Below are positions 38,181-59,830 of a stretch of DNA of 64,000 bases, one piece after another (positions within the stretch are counted from its first letter, which is position 1; each line of letters starts with the position of its first letter). This stretch comes from Apostichopus japonicus (lineage: Eukaryota > Echinodermata > Holothuroidea > Aspidochirotida > Stichopodidae). A program made the translations under genes and the position numbers. Where the stretch lies: contig NC_092574.1 of assembly GCF_037975245.1 (NCBI RefSeq), positions 7,690,213 to 7,754,212 of the forward strand, in the 5' to 3' direction. The notes beneath the pieces were generated by a model. That model ran no database searches. It was not told the DNA's origin and saw only the letters and a list, made by a program, of their open reading frames with translations.

Positions 38181-39300
38181 TTTACGAGATTTGGATAAGA
38201 TTTGACTTATCTTCAACACCAGGAAATTAAAAAAGAAATTTGTTTACAGGCTTCTTCAGAAACGTTTGTAATATATAGTGTAGGTTGTATGAGTCGCCAC
38301 GTGGACAACGGTCATTACTGTCAGCGATTCACGGTGAAAAAAAAAGTGAAAAAAGATCTCCAGCAGCACGCTTATTGAGAACGTCGGGTTAATGCGATAA
38401 AGTCTAATCAAGTAACGAAGGATTAATGGATTAGAAACTATGGTATTCGGTTTCTTTCGCTTTACCAATACACTCGTTTGCGAATAAGTTTTGTGTTAAT
38501 CAAAGTGAAGAATCCTTGATGAATAACAAAAAGTTAAACATAAACAAATCTTGAATCTTCATAAAATAATTGCCTTGAGAAAGTTATCGAAAAGTCCTTC
38601 AAGATTCAATTTATTGTTTTAAATACTTCTAAATAATTCGCGGCTCTAGTCCCTCGACGAAGCAGCAATTATAAACGAATTTAATTACGTTAATCAGATT
38701 GTCTTTTACAGAATTTAATTTTCAGAGCCTCCACGATACCAAGAGGAAAAAAAAATGACAAGGATTGTTGACAAAGTGCCGATGGAGTAAAAGAAAAAAA
38801 ATTGTCGAAATAGTTTTCCACTTCTTGAAACAAATAGGCAAAAAAATGGCTACTTTTGTTTCTCTGTTTTGACAATTTGGTCAGAGAAAACTTGTGTAAG
38901 CTAGAAATTACTTGAGATTATTTGCAAAAGGCAAGAAAAAAAGTTTGTAGAAAATTGTCTTTCTTCAAGAAATGCTTGTTCGAATTCAAGCCACTCGCGG
39001 TTCCCGCCAAACGACAAGTGAACTCACAAATCACATTAAGATGCCCACTATTGAGAATCAAATCCTATCCGACAAGTTCTTAAAAGAAGAAACACAGACT
39101 TGTAAATAATCGTACGTTATATGAAGTTTCTTCACTGCGTTCCTTTTACTGGTCCAATGAGTTTGCTACGTGCGGTCTACGTTGTTAGCATTGATCGTGA
39201 CGAGGCAGCTTGGGTCTAATTTGATTGGTTGAAGTTACGCTCGCTTGTCGACCAATTCCGCGATGTTGGATTTTGCAGTTTGCTGTTTACGAACTGGGTT
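38181..39300 (-). promoter_or_regulatory. Phox2: Phox2 5' UTR / promoter candidate region
   Basis: Immediately upstream of the Phox2 ATG. At 38190-38213 a pair of inverted GATAAG motifs flanks a short spacer. Farther out, 38995-39260 is less AT-rich and holds an E2F-like TTCCCGCCAAA (39001-39011) and CCAAT boxes (39154-39158 plus strand, 39224-39228 minus strand, 39252-39256 plus strand). These motifs occur by chance fairly often, and no start site can be fixed from sequence. Confidence 0.3.

Positions 39301-41586
<2,286 letters not shown>

Positions 41587-41664
<78 letters not shown>
41587..41664. repeat. (TTA)n microsatellite
   Basis: About 25 TTA triplets with one short interruption at the right end. 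Confidence 0.97.
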
Positions 41665-41667
<3 letters not shown>

Positions 41668-43330
41668 TATTATTAATGTTTTTTTTTTTTGTATTTTGAG
41701 TAACCAATATTTTTCTTCATTCAACTTGTATCACATTTAAAAGCAATCCTGTATTACATTTTTACATTTTGTTTTCTTAAACTTACAACATGTTTATTCG
41801 TATATTATATATTATACAGTCGAAAAACGGTTGGCAAATATTTTACACAAAACCATGTGTATATAACCAATTTGGGTAAAAGTTTGACCGAAAACAAGTA
41901 AAGTGCATGCAGTCAACTTTGACCAATGTATCACCGTGTAAGTTAAGACATTATCTTGGTCAGATAACATGCACGATTTACGGTACAGGACACATTTGGT
42001 GTTTACTAAAAGATATTGTCGGCTCAGATTATCAAGTCTTAGTATATATCACACATATTGCACATTTATGTACATTAATTTCAGTTTTTATTCAGTTACA
42101 GTTTATCGATTCAGTGAAGTCAAACAAACAAACCAAGGACTCAATGTTAAAAATAGATGTAAAAAATCGTCAAATTTGGCCTAAATAATTACTTAGAAAG
42201 TACAATTTTTCTTGTTTGTAGTTTCCACCAACTTTACCTTACCATATATGGGCAGGGCTTCACTGAGCTCTTAAAAAAACTATTTTATCTCACATAATCG
42301 ATAAAACACGGATTCAGTTTTCCTTGACCAAAAATGATATCGATCTTTCATTCGAAAGTTAACCATTTCTATTACCTTTTCACGTATACTTTCATAATGT
42401 AAGAAATGATTGCTCAACAGTTGTAACTCTAAAACTAAAAAAAAAACCACTTTAATTTAATCAAAAAGACTGCAATCCTTGCCTTTAAATAGCCACATCA
42501 CGTTCAAGGAGACTGTTGACTTAAAAGTCGTGCAAATCATTAAGTTGATTAAAGTTTGTTTTTACATACGATTAAGATACGTCAGTACATTTACCGTCTA
42601 TAAAATGAACCCTATATTTCTTCCAATTACTTGAAATTATACAAATAATACAATCAATTAGGTAATTGCAATTTGGCATGACGAATGAAAACCCACAAAA
42701 AAAGAAAACCAGATATGCACGTGGGGCAAAAAAAAATTGGAAGTTAAATTATAAACGTGATAAAAGGTGTGTTAAACATCATTGAAATATAACGCACAAA
42801 CGATGCGACGCGTTAACAACGAAATTGAAAACGTGCGTACGTTGAAGAATAAATGTTTGCTTAAGAGAAATTTCTTAGAAGGAACATATGCAACTGCATT
42901 TTGAACGCATTGATCCTGACAGTAATGAGACGTGGAAAATCTGTTATGTCAGATAAAACAAATTTTTGGGACATTTGCACGGATTAAACAAACCTTTTTG
43001 GGTAAATAACTGGTTAATTTATATATCGGAAGCCTACAATAATCTGTTTTACTTTTCGACATCAATCTGTCTTTTTCTTCAAGTATATTAAGAAATTGCG
43101 GTAAGTGCAAACTGTCAATACTACTAGTCCATCATATTATAACGAATTCAGCCAATCACCAACCATCAGACCAACTACAACTAACTAATTAATGAAGTAA
43201 CTAACTAATAAACTATAGCAATAGCAGCTAGTTAACTAACTAAACTAACTCGATGACTGACTGAATAAGTGTCTAAAAATATGAAAACTGAAAATAACTG
43301 ATTTCTGAAGCAAGCTACGTATAGCTGAAC
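41665..43330. other. Intergenic DNA
   Basis: AT-rich with no recognisable gene. Overlapping short ORFs at about 41907-42188 have no identifiable domain. Confidence 0.6.
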
Positions 43331-43700
43331 AACCTAATTGTTAACTATACCTAGCTATCTAGTTAACTATTAAACTATACCTAGCTATCTAGTTAACTGA
43401 TAAAATATACCTAGCTATCTAGTTAAAAGATAAACTATACCTAGTTATCTAGTTAAAAGATAAACTATACCTAGTTCTCTAGTTAACAGATAAACTATAC
43501 GTAGCTATCTAGTTAAGTATTAAACTATACGTAGCTATCTAGTTAACTGTTTAACTATACCTAACTATTTAGTTAACTAATAAACTATGCCTAGCTATCT
43601 AGTTAACTATAAACTATACCTAGCTATCTTGTTAACTATTAAACTATATCTAACTATCTAGTTAACTGATAAACTATACCTAGCTATCTAGTTAACCAAC
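43331..43700. repeat. 30-bp tandem array, about 12 copies
   Basis: Unit contains ACTATACCTAGCTATCTAGT followed by TAACTNNTAA, with a 30-bp period from about 43351. It is flanked by looser CTAACTAA repeats on both sides (43180-43260 and 43700-43745). The unit is rich in TAG and TTAA and has no coding potential. Confidence 0.93.
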
Positions 43701-46700
43701 TAACAAACACTAACTTACAAGCTAATCAACCAAACAACCAGCGAGCTAACTCACTTTTAATGAAACAAAGAGAAGTTCAAGACCGTCTAAGTTTGTTAAC
43801 TTATTTTCTTTCCATTTTAACAAAACATTATAGATATCTATGTTCGAATGGAGATTTAACTCAGTACACTGCCTTAAATAGGTTCGCAGAGGGGGGTGAT
43901 ATCCACTGGTACACGGTGGTTGGTATGACTACTTTCTCTTTGCGTACGTCCTTGCAACAACAACAATAACAACAATAAAACAATACAGTATTTTCCATGG
44001 GATGAGATTCGGGATGAGGGAGAGGATTAAAAGTTATATCGAAATCAATTGCAATCGATTTGATTCTATTAAATCAACGATATCAATCACGGAATGATGA
44101 GGGAGAAAAATATATTCCCATCACCCTTGCGATCGCGGCAGAATATATTTCAACCTTTGACTTGAGAGAATTTTGGGACGAGACCCTCAAAATTCTTAAG
44201 GCTGAAGTCTGGAAACCCTGCAGCAAAACTCCATTTTTCTCTACTCAGAACGGGTAAATGGATGACTGCATTAATCATACAGTATGTAGAATGATATATC
44301 TCTTCTAAATTGTACAAAGATTGATGTTAATGACGGTGTATGCAAAATACCAAGGCTACAGCACAACTAGCTTACTACTCTTAGCTCAACTCGTTACGTA
44401 TCGAATTGGTTCTTTGACGTTAGAAAATGAAAAAGGGGTTTTCAGTACCTTTCTTGTTTCAACAATATACTGTTCTTTCTCTGAAGCTTGTATTTCCTTG
44501 ATGAGAATATGTCAATTCCATTTGTGATTACAGAAATATTTTACTTTAAAAGACATAACATTAAGACCAGAACTACATGAAAACACAACAGCATATAAAA
44601 CAAATATTCATGTTATAAGAATGATTGTACAAGACAATTTCGTAATTAAGAAACTTCTTTTTAACTCGAAAAAGCGTAACTTCACTCTCAAAAAGTAAAT
44701 CTTCAATTTTCACTTTTACTCAGTAACCCTACCACACGAGATTGAGAACCATGTGAACCAGTCCAGTGAATTGGCCCCCTCCCCCACCCCAGCTTCTCCT
44801 AAACCCCTCACCAACCTACTGTCTTGAACCATCTCAAACTTTTTGGATTACAAGTACACAGACGAACAAAGAAAATTGAAGATATTACTTTAACAACATG
44901 AATCATCCTAACTACAATTGTTGTGTAATAACATGGTTATTAAATAAAACATCACTTTAAATTCAATTCTGATATTTTCTACTTCCGCAATTCGGATATT
45001 TATTTCAAATAAACATTTTCTTAAAGACATTTCTTCAACATTTAATCACAGAGATATAACGCCTGTAAGTATCTCGAAGTTCTATTGAACGAAAGTAATT
45101 TTCCATGCATGTGGAGAGCTAATGAATGCAGTATATAGCTTTGGAAGAAGCAGAAGAAGAAAGAAGAAAAACAAATTCCGATATCCCTGATACACCGGTT
45201 ATACGCGCTTTCCCTCCTGCACCACACAAAGTCTTAAAGTTATAAAATTAAACCCAAGTAATATTCGCTTTTGGTGGTTAATGAGGCTACTGGAACGTTC
45301 TCTTGTTTATACAGCCCATCCTGTGCTGAGCGAGAGGCATTCTTGGTTATCTTAAAAATCCCTGAGAATTTTCCGAATGAATTACCGAACACTTGTGCAT
45401 AATTGTATTTCATTATCGCGTAATGGCCATAGTTAAAGCTCGATTTAACATGTCGGCGGGTACTTCTACACTATTCGCATCTTTAAGCCAACCGTGAACA
45501 TCTCTCGAAACATGTCAAGGCTCCATACTTAATAAATAGGAGGGGAAAAAATATATCATCTCTCCCAAATTCTATAATATTTTCTAAACGAAAACAAAAT
45601 ATCTTTCAGTTAATATGTTTTTTTTTTAAATGATAAGGTCTCGAGTTTCATCTTTATGAAATTATCGTGTAGTGGGTTTCACCGCGTATATACGGAAAAG
45701 GTTCCGTTATAATTCGTCCTAACCACATTATACACGTGCACGGTGTGCTAATAGGATAGAATAGGGTGCAAATGGAATTTAGGGTACAGAAAATTTGATA
45801 AAAAAGTCGCTCGCGATCGAACGACTACTAGGTAACTGCTCATTATAACTTTTAAATTTAATTCTTGTTTAGTTAAAGGATCTGGGGCTGGGAAATAAGA
45901 TCCACGAGAGTTTTTGAATTTGTCTATAATGTCAGTGTCCGACCGATCCTTGCGTAGTAAACATCTCATCTTGATTTGATAGGCAGGCAAGATAAACTTC
46001 TGGTTTGGATAGTGTATATTTCCTATATTTCTTTTCTCTTTTTGAGGAGAAATAGAAAAATAATGCTTCAAAAAAGGGTTGCTAAAATGGATTACTGTGC
46101 GTATCTAGTATTAAAAGATGTTCTAGTCAGGTAAGTCAAAACATTTAGGCTAATATTTAGTTGATAACAATTAGGTAAACATTTTGGACAAAAAAAAAAG
46201 ACAAAGAGAACAGAGACATCTTAATTGATACAATTGTAATTATTCTCTCTTTGTTTATTATCCATTAATGATAGTTGTTTCTGTAATAGTAATAAGTCTC
46301 TCTTGTTGGTTATGCATATTCATCGTTCATTTTGAAAATCACTGCATTCATTATTTCATTATGTATATAAGGTATGTACACCAACTCGATTGAATTTAAC
46401 CAGTAGTTAAATATTCATTGGATTCGCTTTAATCCTGTATACATATTCAAGTATCAATGCATGTATTAAGCACCATACTCGTGTATTTATTTTAGTATTG
46501 TTTCATGACAATGTTGTATATACATTTCAGACTTAATACATCAATCGATTCATAAGTTGATCTTCATATGTCAACCATGTATGCCTGTTGTGAAAAAAAA
46601 ATATATTTGTGGGGGGGGAGCTACAAATTTGATATTCATAAGAGTTATGATCGCGCTAAAATACGGTAATTTAGGGGATTAAAATAATATCCTTCCCAAA

Positions 46701-47230
46701 TTTTACTTAAAGGTATTTACCCGCCACACTTTGTAACAGATACAGAGTCTAATAACGGAGCGGAACTTTTTAAAGTGGTGGGGTGGGGTGGGGTAGTTGG
46801 GAGTAGGGGTGGAGGAGGGGTAATTGTTTTAAAATACGCGTATACAATACCTTTCTAAGTAATCTTTACGTTTATGTTTGTAACAAGGTGACGCATAGAA
46901 GTTTGTACATACACAGAAAAGTGTGACGTCACTCGTCTCGCGGTTCTTGAACACTTCATCAATGTTGTGTGTTTTTAGTCATTCTAAGAAGCGTAGCGGA
47001 GTTAACAACATGGCGTAGTATAAGAATTGAACTTAAAATGGGAGAATAAAGTTATTAATTAACTTATTTGTTTTATATTTATCATGTGTTCTGGAATCAT
47101 TTCAGAGATATATTTTGCAAGTACTATTCAATAGTCGATTTAATTAAAATACACCTGTATTGATTTGCAACGATACTTACATGTTTATGTATCACGCCTG
47201 TACCATGCATGCGTAGGCCTATACAAAAAC
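43701..47230. other. Intergenic DNA
   Basis: No gene recognised. It contains a G-rich run at 46775-46820 (see findings) and a poly-G at about 46611-46619. Confidence 0.6.
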
Positions 47231-47232
47231 AA

Positions 47233-47325
47233 ACTTGAATATACTTGTACATACTTCCATATACTTGTACATACTTGCATATACGTGCATATACTTGCAT
47301 AAACTTGAACATACTTATTAATACG
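47233..47325. repeat. 10-bp ATACTTGYAY minisatellite
   Basis: About nine imperfect copies alternating ATACTTGTAC and ATACTTGCAT. Confidence 0.85.
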
Positions 47326-49081
47326 CAAATAGTACTAACATCAAAGTAATAGGTATGTAAGATTTCTTTGCACATATAAGAATGTTGTACTACCTTTTAA
47401 AATATGTATTTTCTTTGTTTGCCAGATTAAGATATAAAATAAAGGAGGATGTGCGGCCTATGGAAAAAATGAAAATTAAATGTTTATGATATTAGTTGGC
47501 TAGTAGGGCATAGTACTTTAAAAAAATATGTTAGTCAGAGCAATAACTACATATTATCAAGGATGGCTAAATTGCATTAATAATTATGATTGCTTTCATA
47601 AAGGGACGATCATGACAAAATATACTTTAACATTACTTAAATATATACTAATATAATACTTTAATATTACGAAAACATGGTTAGTTTGTATTTTCTAAAT
47701 TGTTTTAATGTTGGAGCACTGGTATTTGAGTCTGCTTGAGGGGTTTCACCTTCTTAGATTCTTTTGCGCTTTACTTGCGGTGTTTGTACTGAGTGAAGAG
47801 GTGTCTTTTTTCACGTTTCATAGGTAACGGAAGTATTTATTTCCTTACTTTGGGATTCTTAATTCCATTCAGTCTCTGTGTTATTTTTAGAGCCAACTGT
47901 TGTTTAAATGATGAAAACAGTGATAAAAAAAACCCATGTCAACATAAGAAATCATGTATTCAAAATAAAATGAAAATGTGTAAAATTTCCCCGATTCAGT
48001 CATTCTTTACAGAAAGATGCTGTGACGACATTGAACTGTGATTACTTAATGCATCTCCTATAGGAATGATACCACGTGATCCTTATCTTACATTAGTGAA
48101 ATGGTTAACGTATATATGAACTGAATAATTAGTTGTAAAGACTAATTCGAGAGCAGTAATATTTTTGATCGAAATATACCATAACACAGTGAAATTAAAT
48201 AACAAGATTAGTCAAATTGTTATTTCGAATTTTGAATCTGTACAAGAGTTGTTAAATACACATCTGATTCGTCTATTTACTAATTATCTACTTGCTTGTA
48301 AACGTTCATTCCGTTACATAAAAATCAGGAAAAATCTATGCTTAAGTTTGGAACATTATTAATATGAGTTGTAATTGATGGGTTTGTAAATTTGTTGAAA
48401 CCAAAGTCTAAGCAACAAAAAGCTGCTTGAAAGGATTACTTTAAAACACAAAATTCATTCAAATTTGACAACTTTGAGTAAAATGGTTAATATTTCAACG
48501 ACCTATACCCTAAAACTTTACAAGTGGCAAGTAGATCTAAAGAAGTGCGTAAAATCTTGCAGTTAATGTAACATAAAATAATATTTTTAAACGTCCACTC
48601 AAAAACAATACCGCAGGCCTTTCCTGTGGCTTCATCAACACAATGACAACTGATGACGTAATGAAAGGTCAAATTTGACGTGTTTGTTTGTTCATTTATT
48701 ATGAGTTATTATGTATGAAAAATGAAGGTCAAGTCGAATGAGGACGAGATAAAGTATACGAAATACGAATAATTGATAATACTGTCAGTGATAACATTAT
48801 AATCAGTTTGTTTCAGTTAAACGCGGAATAAAACAGTAATACAGAAACTAAGACACGAGACATATATTGTTCATAAAATATAGACCCTTATAATCCACTA
48901 TGTTTCGAATGGTTGCATTAACCTCTTTCTACTACGACTAATTGCTTCCTTTGAGCATACCGGATCTATCCTATAAATTAAAAAAAAAACACACTAACAG
49001 TTAAAGTCATTTCTCAATCAACTTTTTTACAGACACGTATGTACATGTTTGCATGTATGTTCATGTATGCATGTATGTTTG

Positions 49082-49086
<5 letters not shown>
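47326..49086. other. Intergenic DNA
   Basis: No supported gene. An 82-codon Cys-rich ORF at 47793-48041 is discussed under findings. Confidence 0.6.
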
Positions 49087-49157
<71 letters not shown>

Positions 49158-49213
49158 GGTATATATATATATATATACCGGTATATATATATATATATAC
49201 CGGTATATATATA

Positions 49214-49254
<41 letters not shown>

Positions 49255-49320
49255 GGTATATATATATATATATATATACCGGTATATATATATATATATA
49301 CCGGTATATATATATATATA
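49087..49320. repeat. (AT)n array punctuated by ACCGGT
   Basis: AT dinucleotides with ACCGGT at 49119, 49155, 49177, 49199, 49252, 49278 and 49300. Several spacings are exactly 22 bp, and each interval is self-complementary. Confidence 0.95.
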
Positions 49321-49465
49321 TGAGTTGTCTGAAGATCGCTATAAAGCGTGAAACTCCGAGTTACAACTACTAGTGTTCCACTAGTCTCATCTAGTATCAA
49401 CATATATTCCGCTCTGTCCAATGGACATAGAGCACTCTGCGCCAAGATAGACGCCAACCTACTCT
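49321..49465 (+). mobile_element. ~145-bp island between (AT)n/ACCGGT arrays: candidate retrozyme or Penelope-like element remnant
   Basis: Single-copy sequence sharply bounded on both sides by ACCGGT-bearing AT arrays. Its 5' end folds as a hammerhead ribozyme (separate entry). Farther in, GCTCTGTCCA...TGGACATAGAGC (about 49411-49433) can form another hairpin. No protein is encoded. Hammerhead motifs occur in Penelope-like retroelements and in small non-autonomous animal retrozymes, and the size and simple-repeat flanks fit either. Assignment rests on the ribozyme fold alone. Confidence 0.5.
49323..49368 (+). ncRNA. Candidate type I hammerhead ribozyme with minimal stem III
   Basis: Stem I is AGTTGT (49323-49328) with ACAACT (49363-49368), six perfect pairs. 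The core CTGAAGA (49329-49335) fits CUGANGA. Stem II is CGCT (49337-49340) with AGCG (49345-49348) around an ATAA loop. GAAA (49350-49353) is followed by a very short stem III, CT/AG with a three-base loop (49354-49360). Then comes TT (49361-49362), giving the U-H cleavage position between 49362 and 49363. The deviation is a U-U opposition at 10.1/11.1 (49336/49349), where natural hammerheads usually have G-C. Minimal stem III type I hammerheads are known from retroelements. Activity is untested. Confidence 0.6.
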
Positions 49466-49524
49466 ATATATTTATATATATATATATATATATATATACC
49501 GGTATATATATAAATATATACCGG

Positions 49525-49604
<80 letters not shown>

Positions 49605-49730
49605 ATTATATATATATTTATATATATGAATAAACATTTATATAGATAGATATACATATAGATATATATATATATCTATATATACAGATATATATATATA
49701 TATATAGATATAGATATATATATATATATA
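49466..49730. repeat. (AT)n array with ACCGGT and TATAGATA variants
   Basis: Continues the AT array after the island, with ACCGGT at 49498 and 49520 (22 bp apart), then TATATG, TAGATA and CAGATA variants. Confidence 0.93.

Positions 49731-54086
<4,356 letters not shown>

Positions 54087-54171
<85 letters not shown>
54087..54171. repeat. (AT)n microsatellite
   Basis: About 84 bp of uninterrupted AT. Confidence 0.97.
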
Positions 54172-57065
<2,894 letters not shown>

Positions 57066-57201
57066 GATATTATTATTATTATTAACAATATTAACAATAA
57101 TAATAATAACATCATACCGGTACCTATCACGAATCTTAGTACAAGATATTAATAAAGGAAGCCCGCTATGTGAATTCTTTGCTCAAAGGCCACTCGTTCA
57201 G

Positions 57202-57202
<1 letters not shown>

Positions 57203-57272
<70 letters not shown>
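57203..57272. repeat. (AT)n microsatellite
   Basis: About 70 bp of AT. Confidence 0.97.
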
Positions 57273-57273
<1 letters not shown>

Positions 57274-58854
57274 TATTATTAATTATTACGCGGTGTTAAT
57301 GAGTTTGGTTTTCGAAAAAAAAAATATTTAGTTCTTTCAGTGTACAGCCATCCATCAAAACGTCCTATGTATTTTTACGGGCGATTGGTGTGTCTTTGAA
57401 GAAGGTAGGGATTTCCTAAAACGTTTAGTCTTCCGTTCCCAGGAAGTTTATGTGACATTAATAATATTTTCATGCACAATGACTTGCAACGACATCTCAA
57501 GGCGAGACGGAAATAAACAAAACTACATAATTTGATAATTGCAAGCTATGCCACGGGCGGAATAGTTCCAACAAATATACCATCCGCCATGGAGTGTTAA
57601 GTAAACGTCACTGCGAATAGAATAAAATAGATGATTGAAATTATAACTACAGTACATCCCATTCATTTTGATTCCAAAGTGTTTAACGCAAACGATTCAT
57701 TACTTATATTCACAACTATAAAAGTCACCACACACACAAGAAGATATTGGTGCAAATTTCAACAAAGAAAGAGACACAGAAGACATTTTTGTTGTGGTCA
57801 CGTTGCCAGACGAGGTTACCTATATATATTCTTAATAATTTCATAAATCTGTTAAAGCATTTAAACTGTTTAATATTTGTTATTATAATGTTATTATTAA
57901 ATCTTTATTGGAAGATAACTCGTTTACAACCGTAGCAAAATCTTCCCTGAGGCTCATTAAACGAAGGAAGTGATGATTCGCTTGATTAGAATATACCTTT
58001 TGTTGACATGTAAATATGAAATTATTTTAGAAATATTTCAAGAGAGAATATTTCTCTTTTTGAAACATTAAATATATATACTTAAAAAAGGAAACCTTAT
58101 CATAATTACCAATGAATACGCATTTTAGTAAATATCAATTATCCAATCTATTTCAAACCGCAAATTTATGGAAAAGTGGTTTTGATGTTTACTGCCGGTT
58201 GGGCTATATCTTAGCATTACTGTGATCAAGGTTAATATTGAAGAAAACTATTTGTATATGGTTACTATTATCTTTAATTCTAATTAAATTAAGAAATTTG
58301 CAGTTTAGTGCACAACAGAAAATTCTGTATACCCACAAATTTAAAGTACACGTTTTGTTGTTGCATTTGCAAACCTTTGAAGTTTCATGATTCCTGGTGA
58401 TTTTTGTTGGTAGCTTAGTTTTACCAACTTTACCAATGTTACCACGTAACATAAGCTTCTAGCTGATCTATTAAACTGAACTTAAAAATACTTTTTCATC
58501 AAATGAAGGACAGTGAGGAAGAGAGAAAAGTATTAATAAATAGTATCCAACTCCTAAATTTCGTCATACAGGCAATTTTGAAAGTTAGTATTGATCATGC
58601 GCAAAAAATAATAGGTTCAAAAAATTATCGTTTAAGGTTTTTTTTTATCTGAAATACAGCGTTTCTTGTCAAATTAATGAAATACCCTTGCCATGTGACT
58701 TTTGTGTTTCGAACAACATCAAAATTTCTCAACGCAAAATGCTGGTGTTTTAACAGTGAAATAAAATATACAAATAGATTGATGAAATAATCAACCCCAA
58801 ATACAGCTAAATTTGTTGGTTTATTGTATTTGTATACTGTTTCGGATTATTTAA
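57273..58854. other. Intergenic DNA
   Basis: AT-rich, with no gene or element recognised. Confidence 0.6.
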
Positions 58855-59830
58855 TCTAGGCTAAGTTACGCCGTTGAGATTTATGGTAACAGCTAAAGGG
58901 TCATACTTAAGACCACTTCAAATTCTACATAATAGATTAATTCAGATACTTACTCATAAAACCCTGTCGTTATCCTATTATTGCCGCCTGTACAAGCAGA
59001 GTAATTAGCTCATGGTCAGAGAGATTCCTTCTTACTGCATTCAGTGTGGCATGCTTTATTTACCACTATTGTAACAATAAGTTACCTAATGTCCTTTCTG
59101 AAGCTGTGAACCATTCCAGTGGTTACCAATTACTCCATCAATGTTTTTTTTTTTTTTTTTACAGTAACCCAATACAATACACAGCATGGTAAAAATAACT
59201 GCATTGGCTATACAACAGCATGGCACCTACTACAATAGCATGGTACCCAATAAAACAGCATGGCACCCAATACAACAGCATGGTACCCAATACAACCGCA
59301 TGACACCCAGTACAACAGCATGGCATATATTACAACAGCATGGCACCCAATACAACAGCATGTCACCAAATACAACAACCTGGTACCCAATACAACAGCA
59401 TGGCACCCAATACAACAGCATGGTAAATATCTCTTCAACAGCTACTTCTTCACCGTCTGTCATATCCCTTCGTCTTCTGTTAAAACTGCTGAGTCAATTA
59501 ATTATGTTAAAAGGAATTTGAAGACAGATCTTGTAAGCACTCATTTGTAAGGTACTTATACATTCCTATCCTTCTCATGTTAATCTGAGTTTTTTTCCTC
59601 ATTTTAATCTGTTCTTTCTCGTGTTAATCCGTTCTTTCTCATGGTAATCTGTAGATTTTCTCATATTAATCTGTTCTTTCTCATGTAAATCTGTTCTGCT
59701 CACTTAGCCAGTCAATAGTATTTCTGTTCTACGCTGTCCTTCATATTATACTATTTTCTACTGTGTTGTATATGTTCTGTTTTATTCTGTACGATAATAC
59801 GAGGACAACAAAATTGAAATTGAATTGAAC
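58855..59830 (+). mobile_element. Decayed CR1/L2-like LINE 3' end, invaded by a minisatellite
   Basis: Across two frameshifts the plus strand reads YAVEIYGNS, then KGSYLRPLQILHNRLIQILT, then FIYHYCNNKLPNVLSEAVNH. After the repeat it reads SINYVKRNLKTDLVSTHL-stop. This order (V-x-x-YGN, L-x-P-L-x-x-L-Q/H-N-x-x-I-x-I, and a final short FKRNLKTxL motif) is that of the C-terminal part of CR1/L2-type reverse-transcriptase ORFs. The 3' UTR ends with an AATTGAAATTGAATTGAACT tail near 59811-59830. It is disabled by frameshifts and stops. Confidence 0.62.
59168..59425. repeat. 20-bp minisatellite (CATGGCACCCAATACAACAG), about 11 copies
   Basis: Ten full 20-bp copies from 59219 to 59418 plus partial copies at each end. 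Positions alternate GGCAC/GGTAC between copies. It lies inside the LINE coding remnant, preceded by a poly-T run (59143-59160). Confidence 0.95.

Noticed and set aside
48640-48690. CTGATGA...GAAA resembling a hammerhead core
   Set aside because: The bases between the two core pieces cannot form stem II, and stems I and III are not supported.
59208-59463. Cys/Val-rich and Gln/Tyr-rich repetitive ORFs
   Set aside because: They are frames of the 20-bp minisatellite within a dead LINE.
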